Positions 1 through 8,620 of a stretch of 14,007 nucleotides of DNA are shown piece after piece. The stretch lies in the NCBI GenBank assembly GCA_029747585.1, contig JAPEVF010001096.1, positions 1-14,007 of the forward strand. Reading direction: 5' to 3'. The position numbers and the translations under genes were made by a program. This DNA comes from Pleurotus djamor (taxonomy: Eukaryota; Basidiomycota; Agaricomycetes; Agaricales; Pleurotaceae). The notes under the pieces were generated by a model, which saw nothing but the letters and a program-made list of their open reading frames with translations, made no database searches and was not told the DNA's origin. Every line of letters starts with the position of its first letter. Position 1 is the first letter of the stretch.

Positions 1-652
1 CCAAGGTACGCACTCACTTCAAACATCGCAGAAATACAACGAGAGACTTGCAAGCGTTGGTATTCGCTTGCTTGACATGCGTGATGCTGGGTGTTCCGAA
101 TGTGCTTGCGCTCGTTTGGAATGAAGTGGTCATGATACTGTGTACCTCATCATGTGTTAGTGCTGGCGAACGGTTGCAGCGTGAGACACACCCGTCAATG
201 GTCTTCCCGAGAATGAGCGATACTGGGCCGCATTTGTAGATCTGTCGACTATTTATCCACGAAGCATACTGGCTCCGAGCGCTGAAATCAGGCCAACTAG
301 GCAGGCCATAATCCACAGCCCACTACCCACTGCCGAGGGTATAATAACAATTCATTCTGGAGGCACAAGAAGCAGAGACCCGTAAGTCTTGACAGTCCGA
401 GTTGAGGCCAGACTCTTGTGAACGGGGTACACGGGCTGAACAACTCAAAACGATATGCTATGTCCATGCGCGGCCCAGTCTCGCGGCTTACCCATGTATC
501 CGACATGAAAGCTGTCCGTCTACCTTGAGGCAGACGCCACCTACCAACGAACACGCAGTATGGCCGATTGATGTGGAGACACTTCACTATCGATCTCAAA
601 CTGGGTCTCCGTGAGCAAGGAAGCATTGAACGCCTTGTAATTGCGTAAAGCA
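1..652. other. Stretch without a confident gene
   Basis: I see no gene I can defend here. A minus-strand frame is open from 316 to 14, but it begins at a GTG and shows no clear codon pattern or motif. Another minus-strand frame (656-297) overlaps the last exon of the neighbouring gene and looks like chance. The segment probably holds the 3' flank of the minus-strand gene that ends at 653. Confidence 0.5.
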
Positions 653-1847
653 TCACACAAGGGACGAAAAAGATGGATGGGAGGTCATGCGACCATGCCC
701 TAATTGAAGGTCACTTTCTGCATCAGGATCAAGATTGTCTGCGATCTGTGCGAGCGGGAATACGCGATTTGATGACTCCCTTGACGACTCCTTCCATGAG
801 TTCGTGCTCCAGTTTAATCTGTTTGACGCAGTAAGGACGATGCTCTCAGAAGTATTCAGAGAGAATGCCTACCACTTCGATATAAGACGCACATTCAGAC
901 TCTGTTTCGCTCCATGAGGCGGCAAAAAGTTCGGACTCAGCGAGATCTGCCGACAAGTAGGTCATTGTCATCGTCATGTTTCTGACCCGAGGGGCAGATG
1001 CATACTCGGTCCAAATGCCACTGTCTTCATTCCTTCGTTGATGACCAAGCAGTGGAGGACACGTTCATTCCACCATATCAGGAATGCAGATATCGCGAGA
1101 GAGGTTTGCTCCAAGACAGACTCAGCAAAGCTGTGCAGGTCTTCGTCTGCCCGTGCCTCCAATTCTATTCGCGTTGGTAAGAACACGCTTTACTTGAATG
1201 CATGGTCGGTCGTACCTGCATAACTTTCGGATTGCCAAGTTTTAAAGCAGCCTTTGATCGAGATATCATCATCCCAAGGTGGACACAGTGTCTGAGCCTT
1301 CGATTATCAACCATATTCCAAGAGAAATGTGAGGGAGAACAAACGTGGATTGTGCGGCGTACGTCTTCCAGCGTGCGCTCTGTGTCACTCGCCTGTCTAT
1401 GCATGGCACTTATTTGCAACCTCACCTGAGGCACGACAAGCCTGCCTAGATCTTCGTTTTCAAGTCCTGAAATAATGGACGATGAGTTAGCTCTAAATGA
1501 CTCTGCTATGTCGCAAGTCTTGCGGATGGCGGTCATATAGGTGTTCCCTAGAGCCGCAACTTTGCCGTAAAAATCCTCCTGCGGTGAATTTGAAGGGAAA
1601 GCTGCATGCCATGGTTTCGAGGCTTTGTAGATTCTACCAAAAGAGGGGCGATAAGATTCGTTTCCATGTATCGGTAGGCTTAAGGCAAAATTGTGAACTG
1701 TGTTGCTTACTTGAAGTACTTCTGGAAAACGGCGAAGGATCGACATGCATCGAGGCTCAACTGTGTTGCCTTCGCAATGACGTCGGAGGGCGTAGTAGCC
1801 TGGGGAGACGAGGTGTCACTGTGCAATGCATTTGAGTTGGCCTCCAT
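653..1847 (-). CDS. Seven-exon gene for an unknown helical protein (286 aa)
   Basis: I do not recognise this protein. Exons read 1847-1711, 1633-1345, 1297-1216, 1164-1006, 946-873, 818-764 and 717-653. The introns are 77, 47, 51, 59, 54 and 46 bp. All start with GT and end with AG, and phase is kept at every junction, which is strong internal support. The start is the ATG at 1847-1845; an earlier ATG with a GTAAGT donor lies just upstream (near 1895) and could add a 5' exon. The product starts with a Ser/Thr-rich stretch of about 20 residues. A long predicted helical part follows (about 22-140, for example VAALGNTYMTAIRKTCDIAE), then a W-W containing segment (AISAFLIWWNERVL) and an acidic, helical end. 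There is no signal peptide or clear membrane helix. The 47-bp intron with an AAG acceptor (1298-1344) and the last two introns are the least certain. The stop is TGA at 655-653. Confidence 0.6.
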
Positions 1848-2105
1848 GCTTGGAGGAGATTCGAACTTACCCTTTGAGGCTCTTGGAAGAATTCATGGGG
1901 GGGTTAAGTGGTTACTGATGGAGACGATGATATTTGAATTCGTTTGGTGTTGCTTGAGCTAGAATCGATGCTTTCCATATTCTATGGTATGCCTACCAGT
2001 CATCGGCCTCGTTTTGATCCTGCTGGCCGTAGAGAGGTAAGGCCATGACCCAATCTTAAGGTTCAAACTTACAAATTTCGGCGTGCGGAGAATCGAGATA
2101 GAGTC
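1848..2105. other. Short intergenic stretch
   Basis: This holds the presumed promoter of the minus-strand gene starting at 1847. On the minus strand, an ATG near 1895 followed by a GTAAGT donor may be an alternative 5' exon. A further GTAAGT donor (about 2074, minus strand) and a short frame ending in EADDW (stop about 2000) could belong to the end of the exon pair at 2106-2470. I could not join these with consistent phase. Confidence 0.35.
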
Positions 2106-2470
2106 TTAGAGCCTGATGAGACGGATTTTCATAATGACCGATACACTAATGCGAATTGAGTAGTATCTTGATGATGGCTTGCGGACGTTGGGGGAGTGCG
2201 AGGCATCACTGAGAGTCGCCTCATCGACCGTAGCTGTACAGAACTCGGAAGGTGTTCTGACTTGACCGAGTATGTCCGTGAGTCTGTATTGTTCGGCGAA
2301 TGGAAGCTCAAGATTCAGCGTCAACGACGAGACGATGAAAGTCTGTCCCTCGTATAAAGTCAGCTCAAGCCCCGAAAGACGACCTACAAGGACATGTGGT
2401 TAGTACTCCTTGAGTATAGGAACCTATGAGCTTCGGTTTGAACGCTGGGCGGACGTGCTTTGAGAAACTG
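2106..2470 (-). CDS. Exon pair of an unrecognised gene, probably partial
   Basis: Two minus-strand exons join cleanly. The upstream one ends at 2424 (reading SFSKHVRPAFKPKLIG), and the downstream one starts at 2383 (RLSGLELTLYEGQTFIVSSL) and stays open to a stop at 2106. The intron between them (2384-2423) is only 40 bp. It holds a perfect TACTAAC branch site and a CTTGTAG acceptor, and it is phase-consistent. The encoded segment has alternating hydrophobic residues suggestive of beta strands, but I do not recognise it. I found no start codon: upstream the frame soon hits a TGA near 2525, so either more exons exist or the 5' end is lost. The 3' end may also be spliced, because a second GTAAGT donor follows about 30 bp beyond the stop. 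It may be a relic. Confidence 0.4.
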
Positions 2471-2681
2471 CACAACCTGATTGCGATCTTGCCGGCTCCC
2501 GAGGACAGCCCCTCAGATCAACGTCGTGTTCAAGTTGATGTTAAACACGTTTCGTTTCAATTTCGTTTAAGTACCAAGTATTTGGTCCCGGTGTCGCTAG
2601 TTGTGAACCATCCTTAGGTGAAACAGTATGTATATGGGTCAGCTAAATCTATACACGCAGGAAATGCCGTTGTAAGACTCA

Positions 2682-2956
2682 CGAGGCTTTGATTATCTGG
2701 CATCTTGGTCGTATGAAAACTACCGCGATGCCATGAGGCTGGTAGATGAAGCCGTTAACTTGGAAGAGTGTGGAAACAGCCTGGAAGCTCCCTGATCCTT
2801 TTAGGGAGGGACTCAAGGCTGACGCAATCAACCAGCAACCAACCATGCTGTTGCCCTCGCCGTAAGCGCCAGCCCTGAGAGCAGGGTTTGCTCAAACTTA
2901 TATCTAAGTCGTCGGTCAATCGTTTGCACAAATGGAACGCCCACTTCGCGCGCGAA
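2682..2956 (+). pseudogene. Frame-disrupted coding remnant upstream of 2957
   Basis: Three adjacent plus-strand segments read like protein but lie in different frames. 2682-2793 reads GFDYLASWSYENYRDAMRLV and continues to a TGA. About 2785-2861 reads DPFREGLKADAINQQPTMLL. 2862-2920 reads SASPESRVCSNLYLSRRS, although GTAAGC at 2862 and AAG at 2908 could instead mark a 47-bp intron. The text then continues in the frame of the next entry as NRLHKWNAHFARE. At least one base-level frame change (near 2790), and probably a second near 2917, is needed to read it as one protein. The likely original gene is therefore longer at its 5' end than the open frame from 2957. Either the gene has decayed or the sequence carries indel errors; the ambiguous bases at 3324-3358 make errors plausible. 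I judged this from codon texture, not from a homologue. Confidence 0.45.
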
Positions 2957-3986
2957 ATGTCCTCCGTTGTCCTCGCCCCAAGACGTAACAGCACTTCTGT
3001 TGGCATTGCTGTAAGTGTTGGCTGTCCTTTGTATGATGCTTGATGTCACATCGTCTTTTCTTTAGCAAGCTAGCGAGCTCACCCGGCCAGTAACCTCACT
3101 GGCTGTCGCCACATCAGAATGTATGGCTACGCTTGACGCTCTTCATGTAGCTGTTTCCAAGACATACGGACCGTCGGCGCAACAAACCGCTCTTTTTGCG
3201 CAGGCCAAGGCCAACATTGGACAAGAATGGGAACGCTGGCTATCCTTATTGCAGCATTCTCTTGCGTACACTCGCAATTTCATTCTCCTCTGCGAGAATT
3301 CACATTCTAGCGGCCCTGCGACGNTCNNNNGCGTTGNTTNTCTNNCAGANGCCGTANNTCGAATGGATATCAAGGATACCCGGCATACAGAAGACGAAGA
3401 CCGCTTCAGCTATGCCCTCAAAGCCGAACGAACGGATGATGAATCTCCCAACCTCTACCTCACGATCCAACACATCTCGTACTCGCGCGCAGAACCCACC
3501 CTGCTTCATCATGGCCTTCCCTTCTACATTGTCGCTCATCTATCCGTCACTAACATCCGCGACATCGAGCAAGCTTCTACCTGGTCGCGACTCATCCCTT
3601 TCTTCGTCCGTCTGAAGACCGTCTCTGTCGACTACAAAGAAATCCTCAGTGTAGCGCTAACACGTACTTGTCCAACCACAAAACAGCTATTTAATCCCGA
3701 CCTGGAATCGATATCTATCGTGAGGGACTGGAAGTGCCAAGCGCAGGAAGATTGGACGCGGTTAGCTTCGGCTTTACGGAAACGCTCGAAGGCTGGGAAG
3801 GCGGTCCTTAGCTTGGTTGTTGAGGATTGTAGGGTGGTGAGCGCGGAGTACTTGGCTGAGTTGAGGAAGTACACGGATGTGCAGTGGGATGGGAGGAAGC
3901 AACTGAGTATGTCGGAGGACATGAAGATGAAGCTCAGTCGTGCCTCGGGGTGCAATTATAGATCGGATAGCGACTCTGACCTTTGA
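2957..3986 (+). CDS. Unknown helical protein joined to F-box/LRR-type tail across ambiguous bases
   Basis: The exons are 2957-3010 and 3066-3986; the 55-bp intron has GTAAGT and TTTAG ends, giving 324 residues. A downstream ATG at 3123 would give 287. Residues up to about 100 form a helical region (for example LHVAVSKTYGPSAQQTALF), unrecognised. A cluster of 12 N bases mixed with called bases at 3324-3358 follows. After it the text changes character: about 210 residues with repeated leucine-rich strands (LPFYIVAHLSVTNIRDIEQA, LVVEDCRVVSAEYLAELRKY), ending in VQWDGRK and an acidic Ser-Asp tail. That second half resembles the C-terminal leucine-rich part of Agaricomycete F-box proteins such as the gene at 13604, but no F-box precedes it. 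The ambiguous stretch contains a possible tctnncag acceptor, so it may hide an intron or a false join. The ATG at 2957 is probably internal to a longer gene (see the preceding entry). Confidence 0.5.
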
Positions 3987-4161
3987 AATTTTCATTCCGT
4001 TTTCCTTGGCTGATCTTTCGTATCGACGTCATATTATTACTCAGACCCATCGTCCTATTACAACCCTCGCCACGCCTTTACAGCTAGAGTACACCCCATA
4101 CTACTGGATACAAACCGACTAAACCACTATTAACCAAGCTGAAGCTCAAGAAACCCATCGT
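3987..4161. other. Convergent intergenic stretch
   Basis: This is a short AT-richer gap between two converging genes, the plus-strand frame ending at 3986 and the glutaredoxin ending at 4162. It presumably carries the 3' untranslated ends of both. I see no other structure. Confidence 0.5.
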
Positions 4162-5175
4162 TTAGACGGCAATCAACTTCGCCAATTCCCCAGATTGTTG
4201 CTTCCTAACAGCATCGGAGCTCCCTGTTGTCGAGGAAGCCATGATCGTAAGCGACGGAAGAGATGGATGTGTGGAAGGGGAGCACAAAATAGTCAGACAA
4301 GAGAATTTCGTGAGAAAGCCGAATCACGTACCGCCAATGTGGGTTTGATCTAGAGTCGTTATGCGCGACGCGTAAACGACGGGTGCGGACCAAGCGAATT
4401 CGGACCGAATTGAGGAGAGTTGAGTATAGAAAGACAACAGCACCCAAACATTGAGGAGAATATCAATGGAAATGTAACGGAATCGGTCAGATTCTGGTTG
4501 CTCCTCGAAATTGAAAGGGACGCACTGATGAAAATATTTGGAACGGTCCTCTGTCCCGTCTTACTCAAGAGATACCCTTGGATCTGAGCACCGTCTTCGA
4601 GTTGATCAAGTCTAGCGTATCACGAAGCAACATTAGCACGTGTACATTCTCGAGGGGGTAGGCGAACGGAGAAGTAGAAGGTGGTACTCAACTCATATAC
4701 TTTCGCTTCGACGGTCGGGTATTCGCTAGCGAAGAGGGCTTTGGCCCGTCGGCAGTATGGGCAATGGGACTTTGAAAAGATGACCACTTTGTTCTGGACG
4801 ATAGCGTCCTAGTTACACAAAGTATAAATATAACCGTTGAATTAGTACAACATTGAGTATGTGATCAAGGAAAAAACAGACCTCGACAAGTGACTTGACA
4901 GACATAGTTGGTATGGGGAAATTCAACGGTGGAGGAGGATGAGCTGCGTGTTCAACAGAGGAGGCTACCTGGGTTGAGTATTGGTTTCCCTTTCCGCTCG
5001 GAGGAGTAGCGTTGGAGGTAAAGAAACGGGTGGGTGTGTTGGCGGTTGACGAGAGCGAGGTGTACCGGATACGTTCAGGTTGATTAGAGCGAGATGAGGA
5101 GAACGCTCGGTGTGTCGGAGCGAGAGAGACACGAGAGGTGGCTTTATACACCGTTCTGGGGATCATGTGCTGCAT
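4162..5175 (-). CDS. Dithiol glutaredoxin, five exons, likely mitochondrial long form
   Basis: Glutaredoxin, a glutathione-dependent thiol-disulfide oxidoreductase. Exons are 5175-4882, 4808-4693, 4611-4526, 4349-4332 and 4223-4162 (191 aa); all junctions keep phase. The glutaredoxin fold starts at about residue 92. It shows the CPYC active site (114-117) after VVIFSKSH, the TVP cis-proline motif (159-161, TVPNIFI), and the glutathione-binding GGSSD (171-175), with a helical end. Intron 1 (4809-4881) has a GTACTAAT branch site. Exon 4 is an 18-nt microexon that encodes most of NQTHIGG. The first 90 residues are rich in Ser, Thr and Arg and begin [19 protein letters not shown], with no acidic residue at the start, as in mitochondrial presequences; RAFSSS is a plausible processing site. 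An in-frame ATG at 4905-4903 (MSVKSLVE) would give a 101-aa protein, the usual glutaredoxin length. The third intron (176 bp) is the longest. Confidence 0.9.
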
Positions 5176-5272
5176 GACGAAGAGACAACGATGAGTCAGG
5201 TGCAGAACACTCAGCAAGGGGCGTGATACTGGGGAGACTCGGGAGAGGCGCAGGCGCACGGGGTCCAAGTTT
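5176..5272 (-). promoter_or_regulatory. 5' flank of the glutaredoxin gene
   Basis: The glutaredoxin reading frame stays open upstream to 5283, but I found no ATG before 5175. The segment is therefore read as a 5' untranslated leader. No clear TATA box is placed here; a run TATATATA lies further out at about 5303-5310. Confidence 0.3.
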
Positions 5273-5650
5273 CTACCGTTCAATTGAGCTTCCTGGGGTA
5301 CTTATATATACTCTGGTGTATCCATATTTGACCTCCGAGAAGTAGTGCAGCGAAGAGAGAACTTGATAATTGAATTCCTTTGAAGCTCCATCGGCTAAGG
5401 GCATTGTTGACTGATGGCTTTGATGGAGGCAGAAAGTCCGAGCCTCGAGCATGCGATCGAGTGCGGGGGTGCGATGTATAAGCGAGGAGAACCAGTGATA
5501 CTTCTTCTTACCGAGCGTCTGTCCTATTGAAGCGGACGAGTTGCTTTTAATGGCAGAAGAGCCGTTCGCGGCGACGCGGTCCAGGAACAAGAGTACACTG
5601 CCAATATTGTAGCTCGCCGCTACACCCGCTAGCTGCTCCGGTTTGAATCC
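5273..5650 (-). CDS. Possible partial gene, unrecognised
   Basis: A minus-strand frame is open from a TGA at about 5657 down to 5273 and has protein-like texture at its start (GFKPEQLAGVAASYNIGSVL, then LFLDRVAANGSS). A basic patch GKKKYHW follows, then HRTPALDRMLEA. A hydrophobic stretch, SYNIGSVLLFL, might be a short membrane segment. There is no ATG near the beginning, so an upstream exon would be required. I could not find one with a convincing donor, although an ATG frame lies at about 5680-5720 next to the 5736 palindrome. The second half (after MLEA) looks less protein-like. This could be a decayed gene fragment or chance; I do not assign a function. Confidence 0.3.
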   Translation of the reverse strand, partial: GFKPEQLAGVAASYNIGSVLLFLDRVAANGSSAIKSNSSASIGQTLGKKKYHWFSSLIHRTPALDRMLEARTFCLHQSHQSTMPLADGASKEFNYQVLSSLHYFSEVKYGYTRVYISTPGSSIER

Positions 5651-5735
5651 AGGTCAATACCTTTGTTTTGAGATTTCTCATTTGAATTTTTGGCGATGAT
5701 CGACTGAGGAAGAGCACATGGAACAAACGTTGAGC

Positions 5736-5765
5736 TGACTGTGGGAAAGAACTTTCCCACGATTA
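5736..5765. promoter_or_regulatory. Palindromic paired CSL-type site, copy 1
   Basis: Two inverted octamers, TGTGGGAA (5740-5747) and TTCCCACG (5754-5761), are separated by 6 bp (AGAACT). The right arm read in reverse is CGTGGGAA, so both arms fit YGTGRGAA, the binding consensus known for CSL transcription factors. The outer flank TGAC is present on the left only. The element lies 84 bp upstream of the predicted ATG of F-box gene A. Confidence 0.6.
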
Positions 5766-5849
5766 CATCGTCGATCTGCGGCACTTTGCTTGCCGTCATG
5801 ACCATCGATTCCATCAAGCCCGTGGCCAGTCTTCTGTGTGTTCTTCACA

Positions 5850-7062
5850 ATGGGTGAGCTACTTTCTCTAAAAACCACTTCTTAAGCTCAAAAATACTAT
5901 GCACTACCTCTAAAGCGGCCTTATCAACACTCCCATCCGAGATTTTATGTCTCATCTTCATCGAGGTCGGCAGGCCTCAGCGCAATGCTCTCCTCCACGT
6001 CCTACTTGTCTGTCGCTTCTTCCACGATACCGCCAAATGGCTACTGTATGAGTCAATCTCCACCGTGAACGCGTACATATCTTGGCCCCCGAGCGTACAC
6101 AGTAGATCCGCTACATATACCTGGCCACGCCTCAAGCATTTTGATCAACTCCACGATGTTCTCACCCGAAGCCCTGCCATATCCACCCACGTCCACACAC
6201 TCATCTTACATGGAGGTCTTTACTCTCTCGTCCACGAATGGGACTCGATCCGCAATATCCTGCCACTCTTACCCTGTCTTCGTCGTCTCTACTTGATTCC
6301 ACCGACCGCACCCATTTTCCTCGAACAGCTGCTTCATAGGCCGGTTCAGCTAACACATCTGGCATTCCTACATGAGTGGAGTAAACCACTTTACGAGTTC
6401 ATCCGTAATCAACCTACGTTGGAGTACCTCGCCATCCGCAATGTTTCCTACGAAACCGTCCCCTTGGTGCCTTCGTTACCACCGATCTACCTTCCAAAAT
6501 TACGGATCCTTGACTGTATGCAATGTTTCTTCAATAGACTCGATATCTCCACGCCATTAGAGCACCTTTCTATTGGGGCTACGGACTATTCACTCAATAA
6601 AGGCCCAGCACCCATTGAACTCCTACGCAACCTGAAATCCCTGAGATGCCCATCGTTTATGTTCGGTGACTTGAGTCGCTACTGCGAGCGTATTCAATTT
6701 CTTTGGCTTACAGCATCCGTGCGTATCCTTTGTAAATGCTCCATCTTCGCTCACTCTAATGCTTCCTTGCATCCCTGGATGATTAGGATCTGGAGGACGT
6801 TAACGACATCCTCGCAATCCCGTCAGGAAACCTCCAATACCTTTCGTTCAACCCTCGCGTACACTCTGATGCGGAATGTCAAGCGCTATTCAATCGCCTA
6901 CCAAATCTCGTCATTATCGACCACCCTACCATCCGCTTCGTTCGCGGTTCGCTTCCGCATAAGCATGTTGCTTTAGAAGAGGTTGAACTTGAGAACTGGC
7001 ATGAGTTGGTTTCGGACGATGTAGCGGTAGAAAGGTGCAGATCACTGGGGGACATTCGTTGA
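5850..7062 (+). CDS. F-box protein A (360 aa), three exons
   Basis: Predicted substrate-recognition subunit of an SCF ubiquitin ligase, judged from the F-box; substrate unknown. The exons are 5850-5853 (only ATGG), 5916-6718 and 6787-7062. Intron 1 (62 bp) starts GTGAGC and ends AAG; intron 2 (68 bp) starts GTGCGT, has CTAAT before its TAG, and is phase 0. The F-box is at about residues 6-51 (LPSEILCLIF, then LLVCRFFHD and LLYESIS; tryptophan replaces the proline found in the paralogues before LLYES). The middle is leucine-rich (LPLLPCLRRLYLIPP, QLTHLAFLHEW, PTLEYLAIRN). Exon 3 carries the family tail with NLQYLSFNPRVHSDAE, LPNLVIID and ENWHELVSDD. The closest relative here is gene E, which has the same three-exon layout. 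The 4-nt first exon is inferred: without it the frame has no ATG before the F-box. A paired palindrome lies 84 bp upstream. Confidence 0.75.
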
Positions 7063-7506
7063 GCCGGCACTGGATGCCTATGATCACGAACAGAGAAGAC
7101 TTGGCAGGCTCTCCAGCCCTCCTTCGGTCTCCTGTTCCTTTCTACAGAAATCCTACATGAAATCCCTATGATACATACGATCGATCTGCGATTACTAGAC
7201 GAGACTTGGAGCTGGTTCGTTCAATGCCTGTCCTCTCCACCTTTTTGTACGCGTCCTTTGACAGCCCTGTCTTTTTGACTTGCTCATGCAGGGATAGTTT
7301 TCATTCACGTCATAAGAGACCTGAGAACCATTCTCACAAACTTCTAATCCTCGACTCACTAGCCTACAACCACTTATGCCTCTACTCTAGAGTATAGCGT
7401 ATGATATTGCGCCCACTCCAAGCCTATTGGTTTCATATGATTATCCATGAGCTGGAGACGATTTGGCTAGCAAACGGCGAGGCACCCTCACCTTGAACTG
7501 ATCATT
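7063..7506. other. Convergent intergenic stretch between A and C
   Basis: I see no gene here; the open frame at 7206-7397 lacks an ATG-led coding pattern and resembles nothing. Two small dyads occur: TGAGAA-CCA-TTCTCA (7322-7336), whose right half extends to TTCTCACA (one half-site of the palindrome family), and TACTCTAGAGTA (7383-7394). Both are short enough to be chance. Confidence 0.4.
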
Positions 7507-8620
7507 TTAAACATGGTCTACACAGCGTTCGTGCCAGTGTTCAAATCGCTCCTCACTTGGAACATACACTTTCCGGTATTCAGAACTACCGCGAGTGAAC
7601 CGACGCATGTCTAGATAGTGGAACTCAATATCAACGACCCTCAAGTTGGGGAAAGCCGCGAAAAGTCGGTCGACGTCCTCCAAGGATAAGATGAAATTTG
7701 CAGTCCGCAGATACTTGAGGGCGGGGGAAGGGATAAGCAGGATGGTGTCGATATCGACGCTCTAGGATTCATTGAAATCAGGATTTTTGACTAGTACTGA
7801 ACGTGGGGATGATGGCGTAATAACTCACCTCTGAGGTAATCGAGAGGAACTCTACACGCTCGCACCAAGAGACGTTCTTTTTGAATGTTCGACAGGACAA
7901 TGACAAGGTCCGGACGTTGCGGACTACGCGAGACTGCATGCCTTCCACGGGAGGAGCTGTCCTAACCGATCTTATACATAGATTCTCCATAGGCGGCGGT
8001 GATGATCCGTCTAGTTTGGCAAAAAAGTCTTCATGGCATTCGAGAGTTACTAGGTTGGGGAGCGCAATAGAAGGGAGTTCATCCAGCGCGCCCTCCTCTG
8101 AAGCGGGCCCAAGATTGACATACTGAAGACTCAGTTGAGAACAGACGAATTTGTAGGCCGTGGAGGACAGTAGGCCTCCGAGGAAAAGATGAGTCAGTGA
8201 TGCCGATGGGGGCAGTAGGCTCATGTTCTCGGCGGCAACCATATTGGAAATGTATAGTTTTTTGAGGTGGGTGAGCTGAGTCACCGCTCGCACGAGCAAA
8301 ACCCAATCAATAAGAGACGAATCGCTGGTGTCATCGTTGATGAAGGAGACGATATGCGCTGCCAACGCAGGATTGTGGCAAATGGTGGTCACAAATTTGC
8401 TGAAATGAGCCGGCGTCGGAATGGTTGTCTCAGGTCCGAAGGTGTGAACTCTGTACTCCATCATAAGCGACGGTAGGGTGATTGATTCATAGAGGAGGGG
8501 GATGATGAGGGCGTGGAATTGACGGCTGACAACGAGTAAGGAGCAGAGAATTCTTCGTTCTGGTGATCCAAGCTCGGTCAGTATGATACTGAATATCTCA
8601 GCTGGAAATATCGAATTCAT
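7507..8620 (-). CDS. F-box protein C (348 aa), two exons
   Basis: Predicted SCF ubiquitin-ligase adaptor. The exons are 8620-7829 and 7761-7507; the 67-bp intron has GTGAGT and CTAG ends and is phase 0, at the same protein position as in A, D, E and F. The F-box is at about residues 5-50 (FPAEIFSIILTELG, LLVVSRQFHALIIPLLYESI). A leucine-rich middle follows (LTHLKKLYISN, SLTHLFLGG, LSLQYVNLG, LPNLVTLECHEDFFAKL), then VRNVRTLSL and CERVEFLSI at the exon end. Exon 2 reads LKYLRTANF, LFAAFPNLRVVDIEF and ends FEHWHERCVDHV. I chose the ATG at 8620 because paralogues D and F begin their F-box at the same point. The frame stays open upstream to an ATG at 8956 (another 112 residues, Arg/Ser-rich and unlike any paralogue), so a longer N terminus is possible but unlikely. 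No paired palindrome was found upstream. Confidence 0.8.

Noticed and set aside
14..316. Minus-strand frame of 100 codons
   Set aside because: It has a GTG start, an irregular composition, and no domain or splice pattern to support it.
297..656. Minus-strand frame of 119 codons
   Set aside because: It begins just at the stop of the seven-exon gene, in another frame, with Cys/Trp/Arg-rich chance-like text.
6065..6976. Single open frame starting at GTG 6065 as the full gene
   Set aside because: It omits the F-box upstream (LPSEILCLIF at about 5930) and runs past the family intron at 6719 into the wrong frame. The spliced model matches the paralogues at both ends.
7322..7338. TGAGAA-CCA-TTCTCACA as a fourth paired CSL site
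   Set aside because: Only the right arm fits YGTGRGAA, the spacer is wrong, and it lies at 3' ends. A few single matches are expected by chance in 14 kb.
7383..7394. Perfect 12-bp palindrome TACTCTAGAGTA
   Set aside because: It is single-copy, short, and lies in a convergent gap; chance is sufficient.
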